Positions 54,279 to 64,000 of a stretch of 64,000 bases of DNA are shown one piece after another (position 1 is the first letter of the stretch; every line of letters begins with the position of its first letter). Below the pieces are notes generated by a model. The model did no database searches. It had not been told where the DNA came from and was given only the letters and a program-made list of their open reading frames with translations. Where the stretch lies: the NCBI GenBank assembly GCA_032358255.1, contig JAULBX010008773.1, forward strand, positions 1 to 64,000. The letters run 5' to 3'. Made by a program: the position numbers and the translations under genes. The DNA comes from Heterotrichella gracilis. Taxonomy: Eukaryota > Sar > Xanthophyceae > Tribonematales > Xanthonemataceae.

Positions 54279-54339
54279 ATCTTGGTGTGATCACTGTCAG
54301 CATTACGTGCACATCCCCCATGGTCTGCAGGCCACTTCC

Positions 54340-55256
54340 CCGCCAGTCGCTATCACCTACCCATACACAAGCAGCTCAGCAGCCCCCACCAAAGTCCAAA
54401 GAGCTGCACCGCTCCACAATACCAAGGCACATCCCATCATGGACGCTCCCTAAACTGCGCCGGGAGCACAGCCTTGATGGCCTCGTAGCCGAGGATGACT
54501 CTTGCTTCAAACGGGTACGCCTGCCTCGCAGCAGGCGTCAACAGGGTGCGTACTCTTGCCACCTTCCTGTCCAGCCGCTGGATGGTCCTGATGTGTGCCA
54601 GGGAATTTCCGTCTGTCACGATGCAGTCCAGCTCTGGCATCAGCTGCTCCACCCTGTAGTCCCGGGCCTGGGAAAAACGGGCGATGCTGGGATGGCCTTG
54701 GTTTTGCAGCTGCCTGAATCTTGAGCTGTTTGGGGCCCAGAACGTTTCTGTCCCACAGGCCACACTGAGGACTGCTGAGGCTGCCAAGTACAAAGGTTCC
54801 TCTGCCAAAATTGTGTTTAGCTCTGCTTGAATCGTGTTTGAGCTGGGTCACCTGTGAACCCAAGTCCCTGACCAAGTCCAGAAGAGGTGTTGGGCTCACG
54901 GGCGCCACCTCCAGCGCGTCTTCACCCACCATAACCTGGGTGAAGGCCTTGCCCAGAGACCTTGAGCTGCCCGCAACAGGCCATTCAGCAAAAACCACAG
55001 AGTGTACACTCAGGCTGCCTGGAGTGCTGGCATTATTGCTCTTGAGAGCTCCTGTCGTTGCTGCCTCCACTGTTGGTTGTGTTACTACAACCGGATAGGC
55101 TGCGTGCACTCCCCGCCCACAACCCCTGTGAACAGCTGCGCACCTCCGCCGTTGGGTGAATAACGTTTGCTCGCTGATAGAGTAAGTGCTCGTCCGCCAC
55201 CCCACTCTTCCCAAAGCAGCCAGTGAAGTTGACCCACGTAGCCCGTTGATGCTCAA
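54340..55256 (-). pseudogene. Dispersed repeat with degenerate ORF, copy B
   Basis: One minus-strand frame (55256 down to about 54840) contains QVMVGEDALEVAP and LVRDLGSQVTQLK. Another (54808-54437) contains VEQLMPELDCIV, RTIQRLDRKVARVRTLLTPA and ARVILGYEAIKAVLPAQFRE, then a stop. The order and sequence match copy A at 16400-16905. The relation of the two frames (frame break or a short intron) differs between copies. I do not recognise the protein. The heptad-like Leu/Gln/Val pattern in the VRELSSEVTQIK region hints at a coiled coil. It is most likely a member of a dispersed gene or pseudogene family. Confidence 0.5.
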
Positions 55257-55914
55257 CCGTAACGCAAGGCCTCGGCGCCCTGGCCAATACCAAAATGAAA
55301 GGAGGTATATTACTTGCTACTTGACGGAAGCCGAGATATGGGCAATTCAACAAAACCGGTTTATTTCCAGCCTACAGTCTAAGATCCAACGCGGAAGCAT
55401 GGCATATGCATGCATGCATTGTTTACAAAACCCACCTGACCAATAAAACTGCAAGGGACACCAAACGGAGAGGCAAGACGGCCAGCAAAGTTTGTCCATA
55501 TGCAAGGACAAGAAGGACCTTGTCTCAAAGGCATGGCAGGGGGTCTGTAATATATTAATAAGGATAAAAACGACACCACATGCATGCCACATCTGCATTG
55601 CAGGACAAAAGGAGACGACTGCTGCCTCGTTCCACTCTAAAGCCCGTTTCTCGCTCTTTCATTATTATTCCAGCTTGCGCACGGTAAGCAACGTGAAAGA
55701 ACGCTCTTTCGGTGTTTTGTCCACCCAAGGCATATTTTTGACTTTATGCAAGCACCGCAGCCGTTTGAAATCGACCTGCTACATACGCCTTCTTGAGTGG
55801 CATGGACTGTGCTATACTCAGTATGCAATATTGCCTTTGATGAACCGACTGGCGCCGTCGTGCACCTAGGTCTGCACCCTTGCAGAGGGTAGCGTTTGAG
55901 AAGCTGCATTTGCG
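55257..55914. promoter_or_regulatory. Upstream region of the SLC37-type transporter
   Basis: No gene is supported here. GGCATATGCATGCATGCATT lies at 55401-55420, about 500 bases ahead of the start codon, and ACATGCATGCC at about 55577. The long CATATGCATGCATGCA version matches that in the cysteine-rich gene copies and at 29987. The promoter role is inference. Confidence 0.35.
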
Positions 55915-58900
55915 ATGGCCAGGAGCACGCTGGACAGGGCAAGGAAGCAGCTGAAGCTGCAAGTACCTCCTGGTTTCCGATGCTTGGGGACCAACTGCTT
56001 GTCATACGAGGTGGGGTGCAGCAGAAAGCCTGCGACATGTCAAAGCATGGGCCACATTGGCATGTAGGCCACCCCCGCCCAATGTTGTCAACGTCTAGCT
56101 CTCCGTTCCGCATGGCTCTATAGCCTATAGTATAGGAGTGATGCACTTGCCTGTTAGCGCAATTTGTTTGGCAGGCTAGTAGACTTAAAAGGTATAACAC
56201 GTGTTCCTGGTTGCGTGGCCGGTGAAATGGCATGCAAAACATACGAAACAGTCTTCCCCTTCGAGCGCAGGCAGGCAGCAATAGCATGCTTCGGTTTCAA
56301 ATTCCACATTTCAAACCGTGCAATAGCCCATTTCTCTTTGTGTGGATGGTGTATTTCTCGGATCTGGCATCATTGGCATTGCTGGCTTCAGTGGTGGCTG
56401 CTGGCAGTCAAGCATGGCATGCTCAGGCCTTGGCCCTGTTTCCAAATTCCAGTGGTGCCCATTTATCTGTATTGAAGATATTCACAACCATAAAGCTGCA
56501 CACACCGCGATCCCTTGCTCAATTTAATGTCAACCCATTGGGCACTCTTTTCATGAGAACAGTGCGCATGTCCCACCCTATTTGGTTGAAACGGTTTATC
56601 TGCTTTTAAGTCAAGTGATACTCACTTGCTTCCATGCTGTCAAATCGACGGCCACCAGCACCAAGTGTAGGGCCACCAATGCCTACACACCACATTCGTT
56701 AGAAAACCCCCGCATCTTACTAGTTTTAATTTTGTTGAGCCACAACGACGGAGAATCGACGTTGTTGATTCCATCCCTGCAGGGCCACCAATGGCTTGTG
56801 CTGTGGCTCACCTTCTGGTGCTATACAGCATACCATGCGTCCAGAAAGCCACTCAGCATCGTCAAAAGCGTCCTCCACGGGGCCGGCAATGCCACTTTGA
56901 CTGGCGGGATGTGGACACCGCAGAATGCAGCACAGGGGCTATTTGACAGAGACAGCCACCTGGCAGCAGCGATGGGTAAGGCAGTAACAATTGAGTTCAA
57001 TGCATACATGCAGGACAGCTAGATTAGCAGTGTGTGGCAAATTAGCCTGGGCAGTTTTGCGAAGGGAGATACCAGGACAATGGTCTATTTACTGTGGGAT
57101 CAGGGAGCATCATGTGGGTGTGTACTTGTAGCAGCAAAGCTTGGGCCTTGCAGTACATTGGGGCAATGGTACGAAGGATGAGATCCACGTAACCAGGAGT
57201 ACCCCACATGCAAGCAGTCTCGAAATGTCCAGGTCAAGAGTAATAACGATAAAGAGATACACCACATCCATCACATGGAACTTGGTTCCCATACACCGCC
57301 CATTCCCGCACCCACACCGGTCCATCCAACCAATCCCACCGCTCCTGATCTGCCCCTCCAGGTGTCAACACCACGCTGCACGCCACTGCCCCGGGCTGGT
57401 ACCCCTTCAACACGCCACGTGGCCAGGGCCTGTTGGGAGACCTCGACGTGGCCTTCCTGGGGGCCTATGCCCTTGGAATGTTCTGTGCGGGCCACCTGGG
57501 CGACCGCCTCAATCTGCGCCTGTTCCTGACCTTTGGGATGGTGATGAGCGGCGTGTTTGTGGCGCTGTTTGGCATGGGCTTCTTCTGGAACGTCCACGTG
57601 GTGTGGTACTTTGTGGCGGTGCAGGTCGCGGGAGGTGCGTGGGGGTGGGGGTGGGAAGGGAATGGCGGTGGGGGTGGGGGTGGCGGTGGCTGGGAAAGGT
57701 TGTGCATGCATCTGAGAGCGTGATGCATGGACATTGGTGGAAGTACTTGTGTCTTCAGACATGCAACCACAACCGGAGGGTAATCCCCCAAATTGTAAAC
57801 CACACATGCATGCCTCACCTGCATCGAGGCTCCGGGAACTCCACCCCAGGAATTGCCTATGGTTTGTGAGGACTGTGGCAGACAGTTCATGATTCATTAA
57901 TATGATTCGTTATCTTCTGTCGCAGGTGTGTTCCAGGCCACCGGCTGGCCCAGCGTGGTATCGGTGATGGCGGAGTGGTACGGCAAGGGCAAGCGGGGGC
58001 TGGTCATGGGCCTCTGGAACTCCCATACCTCCGTGGGGAACATCCTGGGATCCCTGTTCGCGGCGCGCATGCTCTCCCTGGGATGGGGCTGGTCCTTTGT
58101 GGTCCCCGCAGCGGTCATGATCACCATGGGGCTGATCATGTTCCTGTTCCTGGTGGTGGAGCCAAAGCATGTGGGTATATTAGAAAGTATTGCATATGCT
58201 TAAATTCATTTGTCCGGGGATGCAATGCCTTGCCTGCTAATTTACTTGAAAGCTGGCACGCGTATCTGGCTCCAAAGCTGGAATGCACTTACTTCTGCAG
58301 ATGTTTTGCCCCGGGAGTTGTCCTTCTGGGTTTTTAGCCCCTTGGACCAGAAATGCGTTTAATATATGGTATATTGATCTGTGTTGTGTGCCGTCATTCC
58401 TGTCTTGCTGTGTGGACCTCGTAAACTGACTGGGAAGTTCACCCCTTCCCCTAGGTGGGGCTGAAGCCGCCAGACCAGCGAGCAAAGATGTCTGGGGCCA
58501 ACTAGGGCGCCACCCTAAACCCTTAACACCCTAAACCCTAAACCCTAAACAGGAATTGACCACTTTCTGTAGGTGGGGCTGAAGCCGCCAGACCAGCGTG
58601 TGAAGGCGTCTGGGACCAACTCAGGTGCCACCAGCGGCTACTCCACACCCCAGACAGGGGTGTCGGGGGTCAGCCAGGCCTCCCTGGATGAAGCCATGCG
58701 GGTGAGGCACGGGGTCTTGAGGTTGCAGGACTACTCGGGGGGCTAGCATGCAGAACGATACTCACTGCAACATTGTGCAATGGTTTTGTTGCGTGACAAT
58801 GCTCCCCCTCCCTTGCAGCTATTCTCAGCTAATATGCAGCAAGAATTCTCAGACGTCACTGATGCATGCTCATGGCGCTGCTCTTGCTGCAAACATTGCA

Positions 58901-61900
58901 CAAAACTCCGTTTTTTGCTGATGCGTGCCAATGCTCCTCCTCCCTTGCAGCTATACGTATTCAATGTGCAGGAAAAATGCTCGGATGCCACTGACGCATG
59001 CTCATGGCGCTGCTCTCGCTGCAACATCACACTGCACTTTTCTTTCTGCTGATGCGTGCCATTCTTCCCCCCCTCGCCTGCAGCTATACGTTGCCCGCCA
59101 CACGCGGCACCCCCCCGGCCACCCGCACCACCACAAGTCAGCTCATGATGCATTCCAATGGCGCCACTCTCACTGCAACAACACGCTGCATTTGTCTGTT
59201 TTTGACGCGTGACAATGCTCCCCTCCCCTGCAGCTATATGTAGCCCGCCACACGCGGCACCCCCCCGGCCACCCGCACCACCACAACATTGTGGGCCTCT
59301 CCAGCGCGCTGTTCCTGCAAGACCTGGTCAACCTGGAGCCAACCCGGGAGACGCTGGACCACGAGCCACACAGGGTACGCCACATGTCACAGCGTTGTGG
59401 ACGTTGGTCAATTAGGCTAGGGTGTGTAGGGTTTAGGGAACGAAATAGGTCTATGGTGTTGAGGGTTTGAGGGAGGAAATGGGGTTCATTACAGCCATGC
59501 CTTCATCCACAGCCACGATTCTGCAGGCCACTCGTGGATATTTGGGGTGGACCAACTATTTGTACTGGTGGCAATCACATATCTCAGAGCTTCTGGTGAT
59601 TGCCGCCATGACACCAATTGGGGTGGCATATGGTATCTGTGCTTCAAAGGGGGTGATCATTTGCACCGCAAGGGCCATGCTGGTGTAGCTGGTATTTCAT
59701 GATGGCAATTGCTGGCGCTCTTACAGATAGGTAGTGAGATAGATAGGTATCGTCATGAGGGCATCGCTCTTGTATCATGCGCCCATCTGCAATGCTATTG
59801 GGGTTGTGATCTTGCATGCCGCCGCTGTTATCTGACAGTTTCCGGTGCTGTGCAGGGCGTGTCCTTTGCCGCCGCGTGGGCCATCCCCGGGGTTGCAGTG
59901 TTCAGCTTCACGCTGTTCTTCTCCAAGCTGGTGGCATACACCTTCCTGTACTGGCTGCCATACTACATTCACACCGTCACCATCGGAGGCAGGACGCTCA
60001 CGCCAGAGGTGGGTCATATGAAAACGCAACATGATTTTGAGCTGTTCTATATGCGTGGACTTGAACCCACAAGAAGCACAATTCTGTTGCACCATGATTA
60101 CAGCTGCACACGTGTTCTGGCAGCCCTACTGCATACACACTGTCACCAGGGGGGTAGGACACTCACACCAGAGGTGGGTGCAAATGTGTGCAACATTTTG
60201 GGTTGTCCTACATGGCAAGGCATGCTGTGACCTGTTTGTGTCATTTGCCACCCTCACCATGCCGTCCCTCAGCTGGAGGGTTTAGGGTTTTGCAGTCCAA
60301 TTGCAACCAGCGTGTGCATGTAGCCTCTCGGCATGGCGCAGTGCTACCGTATGTACTGCCAGGTGGCGGTAGCTAACATGCATGTATGCAACTTCTGTAC
60401 AGGAATCCGGCAACCTGTCGTAATACCATGGTGCAGCCCAGCGCAACGCACACAAGATGCACCCAATGCAAGCAATCAAGCTGGTGGCATGTGTAGTAAC
60501 ATGCATGTCTGTGTCCTTGCCGCAGGAATCCGGCAACCTGTCCATCCTCTTTGACCTGGGCGGCGTGCTGGGTGGCGCCCTGGCGGGGCGCCTCTCAGAC
60601 ATCAGCGGGGCCAACGCCATCGTGTCATGCAGCTTTGTGGCGGCCGCCATCCCCGCGCTGTTCCTGTACCGCACCTACGGACACGTGTCCATGGCGCTCA
60701 ACGTCGGGCTCATGATGGTCAGCGGATTCTTTGTCAACGGGCCATATGCGCTCATCACCACGGCGGTGTCGGCGGACCTGGGCACGCACTCGAGCCTGGC
60801 AGGTGGGTGCACATTAGCACTTGAAAGACGGAAAGTTGGATGTTTGGGTGAGGGTGTAGTGGGAAGAGGGGATATGTGCAAACCACTGCAGTGGTGTTGG
60901 CGAATCTTGGCAGGCAAGACAGCCTTGCACTTGGGTGGCGCTGGATGGGGAGGGGAGTGCCCTTCTCCTGGGAGTGGTATTGGGGAGAACACTTTCCACA
61001 TGCAGGCTACAAACACAGCCCTGAACACTCCCGCCACCACCTTGTGCCGCATAGGTATCGTATGCGCAATCCTTGTCTACCCGCACCAAGGGGTGTACAA
61101 GCCGTCAACTCCACACCCATGCCACTGTGCAGGGTTTTAGTCACAGCAGCCAGAGTAGCCGTCAGTTTTGCAAGTATATATGTAGTATCAAATAATCCTT
61201 ATTCAATATAAGTAAATAAGGAATTAAATAAAAAAAAACAAAAGAATAAGACAGTTGTCCTTATGTTTAAATGATCATTTACTTACTTGATCAAACAAAT
61301 AAAATGACTTATCACCGCAGGGAACGAGAAGGCGCTGGCCACAGTGACTGCCATCATCGATGGCATGGGCTCCCTGGGGGCTGCGCTGGGGCCGCTGCTC
61401 ACGGGGTACATATCGGTGCTGCCGGGGGGCTTTGACAATGTTTTTGCAATGCTGTACATCTCGGCTCTGTCGGGGGCGATGCTGCTCAGTGGGCTGGTGG
61501 TCAAGGAGGTGCGCTGGGGGACCGATAGCACATGGCTGAAACCCTAAAGCCTGGACCCTAACCTTAACGCACCCTGCGCTCAATTGCTACAACTGCCGAT
61601 GTTCCTTGGTATCCCATGTGCTGTCCTTGCCTTGGCTGGTCCGCCAACGCACACAGTTGTGCCTGACTTGACATTAGTTGATCTGCCGTGAGACATGCAC
61701 TGACATGGTATAATGTGGCATGACCCAACCTAATGGCTTGATGTTGCTGTGTGGGCCAAGGCAATACCATGGCCATGCGTGGTTCGCAATAGCAGTGCCA
61801 TGCCCATGTGCGCTTCTTGTCTGCGCTGCTCTGGAGAATATACTATTATTGATTAGTCCGTCGTATAGGTTCGATTAAATTCATCCACTTTCCCCCCTAA

Positions 61901-62035
61901 TCCTTTGCTCACGTGCAGGCCCGGGAGCTTCTGGCCAAGCGGTCTGCCCCACCACAAGGGGAGGCAGACGCAACAAGCCCGCTGCTGGCCATTGGCACCG
62001 GCAGCGGAAGTAACATCCCCGTGCCGAGGGTATGA
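55915..62035 (+). CDS. SLC37-type major facilitator transporter, glycerol-3-phosphate permease family (603 aa)
   Basis: Ten exons join in phase: 55915-56010, 56783-56975, 57362-57634, 57926-58170, 58573-58701, 59234-59374, 59856-60008, 60526-60802, 61321-61508 and 61919-62035 (1812 bases). After a short N-terminus, membrane spans begin with LVLWLTFWCYTAYHASRKPLSIVKSVL, the hallmark first helix of SLC37/G3P permeases. Further matching segments are DLDVAFLGAYALGMFCAGHLGDR, WYGKGKRGLVMGLWNSHTSVGN, FFSKLVAYTFLYWLPYYI, FDLGGVLGGALAGRLSD, VNGPYALITTAVSADLGTH and ATVTAIIDGMGSLGAALGPL. The family exchanges sugar- or glycerol-phosphates for phosphate. The central loop between helices 6 and 7, residues about 263-350, is hydrophilic and His/Pro-rich. 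Substrate and membrane (plasma, endoplasmic reticulum or plastid) cannot be read directly. Confidence 0.85.
57636..57700 (+). repeat. G-rich GGGGGT/GGCGGT run after a transporter donor site
   Basis: Immediately after the donor at 57635 the intron starts GTGCGTGGGGGTGGGGGTGG and continues with similar G-runs to about 57695. It could form a G-quadruplex in the transcript near the splice site. Confidence 0.7.
58450..58572 (+). repeat. Copy of the start of transporter exon 5, then a telomeric tract
   Basis: TAGGTGGGGCTGAAGCCGCC at about 58453-58472, with the following AGACCAGCGAGCAAAG, copies the acceptor and first ~45 bases of the exon at 58573 (VGLKPPDQRVKASGTN). AACACCCTAAACCCTAAACC at about 58525-58550 separates it from the true acceptor. 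The copy reads VGLKPPDQRAKMSGAN before a stop. Confidence 0.85.
58790..59233 (+). repeat. ~133-bp tandem array leading up to transporter exon 6
   Basis: Three units precede the exon at 59234, each with GCGTGcCAATGCTCC, a pyrimidine tract, TTGCAG|CTAT and TGCATGCTCATGGCGCTGCT or a variant. Acceptor copies are at about 58818, 58951 and 59084. The third unit keeps LYVARHTRHPPGHPHHHK almost identical to the exon and is followed by a unit tail. Four equivalent acceptors therefore compete ahead of this exon. Confidence 0.85.
60110..60180 (+). repeat. Copy of the end of transporter exon 7
   Basis: The run CATACACACTGTCACCAGGG through ACTCACACCAGAGGTGGGTG resembles the last ~55 bases of the exon 59856-60008 (YIHTVTIGGRTLTPE) with donor, about 165 bases downstream. 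Confidence 0.75.
60395..60425 (+). repeat. Short copy of the start of transporter exon 8
   Basis: TGTACAGGAATCCGGCAACC at about 60396-60415 copies the acceptor plus first 15 bases of the exon at 60526 (ESGNL), about 125 bases upstream. Confidence 0.7.
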
Positions 62036-63563
62036 CATGCTCAGTGTGCGGGAGCAGCATGACAGGGGGAGGGGGGTATGAGCAGGAAAGGGGGGGGAGG
62101 GGAGGGGAGGGGAGGGAGAAAGTGAAATCGACCTAACAGCGAGCTGACAACAAGCTCTCGCATTGTCTGAAATGATGCTGGCAGAAATGACTGAACATTC
62201 ATTATGATCATAGGTCCTGTGACCCACTTTTGATGCGTAGGTAGAATTATGCATTGAGATCACTGAGCATGTTGACCTCCTCTCACTCACATTGTGATGT
62301 TTTGTTTGCTGATGAATGCATGTAGGTATCTGGTAATCAATCCATCCTCCTAGGCTGGGTGTGCCAATTTGCAGCTCTTACACTGTCTTGGTAATATGTT
62401 ATTATTCTGCCTTGAAGTTCACCAATGGTCAACACTTTGAGATCTGTCATGCTTCTAGGAATTGTTCTCGCACATCAACTCCATTTTGTCACCGAGTACT
62501 GAGTCATTGAGTCACTCAGAGTCTGTCGGCTGCAGCATACACCGCACCAGCCATTTTGCAACATCGCAGCATGGTTGTATCGTTACATGACGTGTGATTT
62601 ATGCCATAGATTTATGCCATATGCATCGGATACATTCCATGCAGTGTGCAAACGTGCAGCAGGCAACTTGATTCAAACAAGGTAAATACCAAAATGGCAG
62701 TAATATGTTGTTATTCTGCCTGCAACAGCGGTTTGCACTCTGAGATCTGCCACACTCCTAGTAAGCATTTGATTATCTCACAACAACTTTGTGACAGTCA
62801 CTGAATCACTGTCAGCTGCAGGCTGCACCGCACATGTGTACAAGCAGATAGCGCAAGCCCATTTTTTAATCAACGCATTGTAACGCATGCTTCCTACAAA
62901 GTCTTACAGATGTGTGAGTGCATCTATACGTTGTCAGACGTGTGGTGTGCAACTTAATTCAAACAAGGTAAACACCAAAGGCATCGAATACATTCCATGC
63001 AGTGTGCAAACGTGCAGCCAGGTGCAGCGGGCAACTTGATTTAAACAAGGTAAATATCAAAATGGCAGGCCTGGGGACATCTGGTTCAGAAAGTGTTGCA
63101 CAGCTTTCAGCCTGAGGGATCAACTTGAGCACTGCAATACCAGCTGGTACTCGGTAAATATGGAATATGAGATAAATATTCATTTATGCGCAGTTACGCA
63201 TTTCAAGTTGAGTTTCTGCTAGATGTGAGGCCTTTAGGGCACAGCTATGGCATGCCAATCTAGCCAATCACCCACACATGATTCTCAATCTGCTGTACTC
63301 TGCACATGTACCACGCTGAGCGTAGGCTCAGGCGCCAGTTGGTGCAACTCCATGTAAGGTACTGTGCACTTTATTGAGCAACGGGCGACATATTCATACA
63401 TGGTACGTTTTGCCAACTGGCATTAATTGCTGCAGCTAAAAGCTAATAAACTGTTGTGCAACTGCACAGCTAAATAAAAGGGGTGATCGTGATCGTCAGA
63501 AACGCCAGGGGCCGCGGCCCCAAAATTGCCAATGCGGCATACATTAACAGCACATGTATGCTG
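62036..63563. other. Downstream spacer with degenerate ~310-355-bp tandem repeat
   Basis: A purine run (GGGGAGGGGAGGGGAGGGGA at about 62094-62115) follows the transporter stop. From about 62385 to 63070 similar blocks recur. TAATATGTTATTATTCTGCC and its variant lie at about 62393 and 62701. The run ATACATTCCATGCAGTGTGC, then AAACGTGCAG, lies at about 62630 and 62986. AATTCAAACAAGGTAAA-type pieces occur at three places. I see no gene. Confidence 0.6.
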
Positions 63564-64000
63564 CTAATCATCCTGCTGTAGCAATATACAAACATCATGG
63601 GTGATACCGTATGGAATCATTTGAAGGGAGGATTTATTCCACGTCGCCATCCATGCTGTAATATAGCGGCTCAGGCCTTCCACAGTCGGGTGGGTCCAGG
63701 AATTCTTCCCCTGGAGGCAAATGTGTGCCAGTGGGCCACTTAGACCACTGGTGGCAATGGCTGCTTTCGCGTTCTGCGCACCAGCCCATACAATCCCCAT
63801 GCGCAGGGCCTTGGGCTCACAACCCTGCAGGCGCTTGGGCTGACATCACGGCAGGTACCCAACATGCGCCTCCTGCTGCTCCTTTCTCCACTGGGGCATC
63901 ACCACAAGTACCGCACGCTCATTTCCTGGACGGTCCCGTCGTCCCGGATCAACAAAAGGCGCACCCTGGGCACTCGGGGCTCGGCCTTGGCCCAGCGCCA
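63564..64000 (-). other. Possible 3' end of a minus-strand gene (unresolved)
   Basis: From the window end the minus strand reads AKAEPRVPRVRLLLIRDDGT and VQEMSVRYLW before a stop near 63890. A second open stretch, about 63835-63566, contains RMGIVWAGAQNAKAAIATSG and WTHPTVEGLSRYITAWMATW, with a stop at 63564-63566. I could not join the two in phase with convincing splice sites and do not recognise either. They may be two exons of a gene that continues beyond the window, or fragments. Confidence 0.3.

Noticed and set aside
22944-58552. Chromosome end (telomere) in the window
   Set aside because: TTTAGGG/CCCTAAA tracts are short, usually one to four units, occur in both orientations and lie inside active-looking genes, so they are interstitial.
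1-64000. tRNA, rRNA or other structural RNA genes
   Set aside because: I looked for cloverleaf-type arms and GTTCGA-like loops and found no convincing candidate. A covariance-model scan would be needed to exclude them.

Overview
This window looks like nuclear DNA of a green alga or a close relative. The evidence is intron-rich genes with GT-AG splicing and exons that join exactly in phase, coding exons richer in G+C than the introns, a chloroplast-type transit peptide, a plant-like copper ATPase, and many short plant-type telomeric repeats (TTTAGGG/CCCTAAA) scattered through introns and spacers. I cannot name the species. Exon models were built by hand from splice motifs, reading phase and protein continuity, without transcript or database support.

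Layout, left to right. (1) 1-12013, + strand: three tandem copies of a six-exon gene for a secreted cysteine-rich protein of unknown function. Copy 1 is cut by the window edge. Copies 1 and 2 carry frame lesions, and copy 3 is open throughout (666 aa). (2) 12503-16110: a head-to-head pair, a plastid PDZ-domain protein (-) and an RCC1-repeat protein (+). (3) 16185-16990: a dispersed degenerate repeat whose relative lies at about 54340-55256. (4) 17639-20707: a GT8/glycogenin-like type II membrane glycosyltransferase (+). (5) 22159-24439: a four-helix membrane protein (+) with repeated last-exon starts. (6) 26514-34488: a head-to-head pair, a single-anchor membrane protein of unknown function (-) and a membrane RING-finger protein (+). 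(7) 35819-51226: a head-to-head pair, a 22-exon P1B copper-transporting ATPase (-) and a rhodanese-domain protein (+). (8) 51461-52775: a ten-unit satellite of about 133 bp whose every unit can fold into a hairpin. (9) 55915-62035: a ten-exon SLC37-type (glycerol-3-phosphate permease family) transporter (+). (10) 62036-64000: spacer with a degenerate tandem repeat and an unresolved fragment at the edge.

The most unusual signal is not one gene but a pattern across most of them. Edges of exons, together with their splice sites, are duplicated one to four times in direct orientation inside the adjoining intron, and the copies are usually separated by short TTTAGGG/CCCTAAA tracts. Examples occur in the four-helix protein, the RING protein, the copper ATPase, the rhodanese, the transporter, the PDZ protein and the unknown membrane protein. 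Most copies look like decaying debris. A few (the CPC-motif exon of the ATPase, the last exon of the four-helix protein, the first half of the RING finger) are well preserved and could be used as alternative exons. The genes otherwise appear to be ordinary, unrelated housekeeping and membrane or secretory genes and do not form a pathway together.
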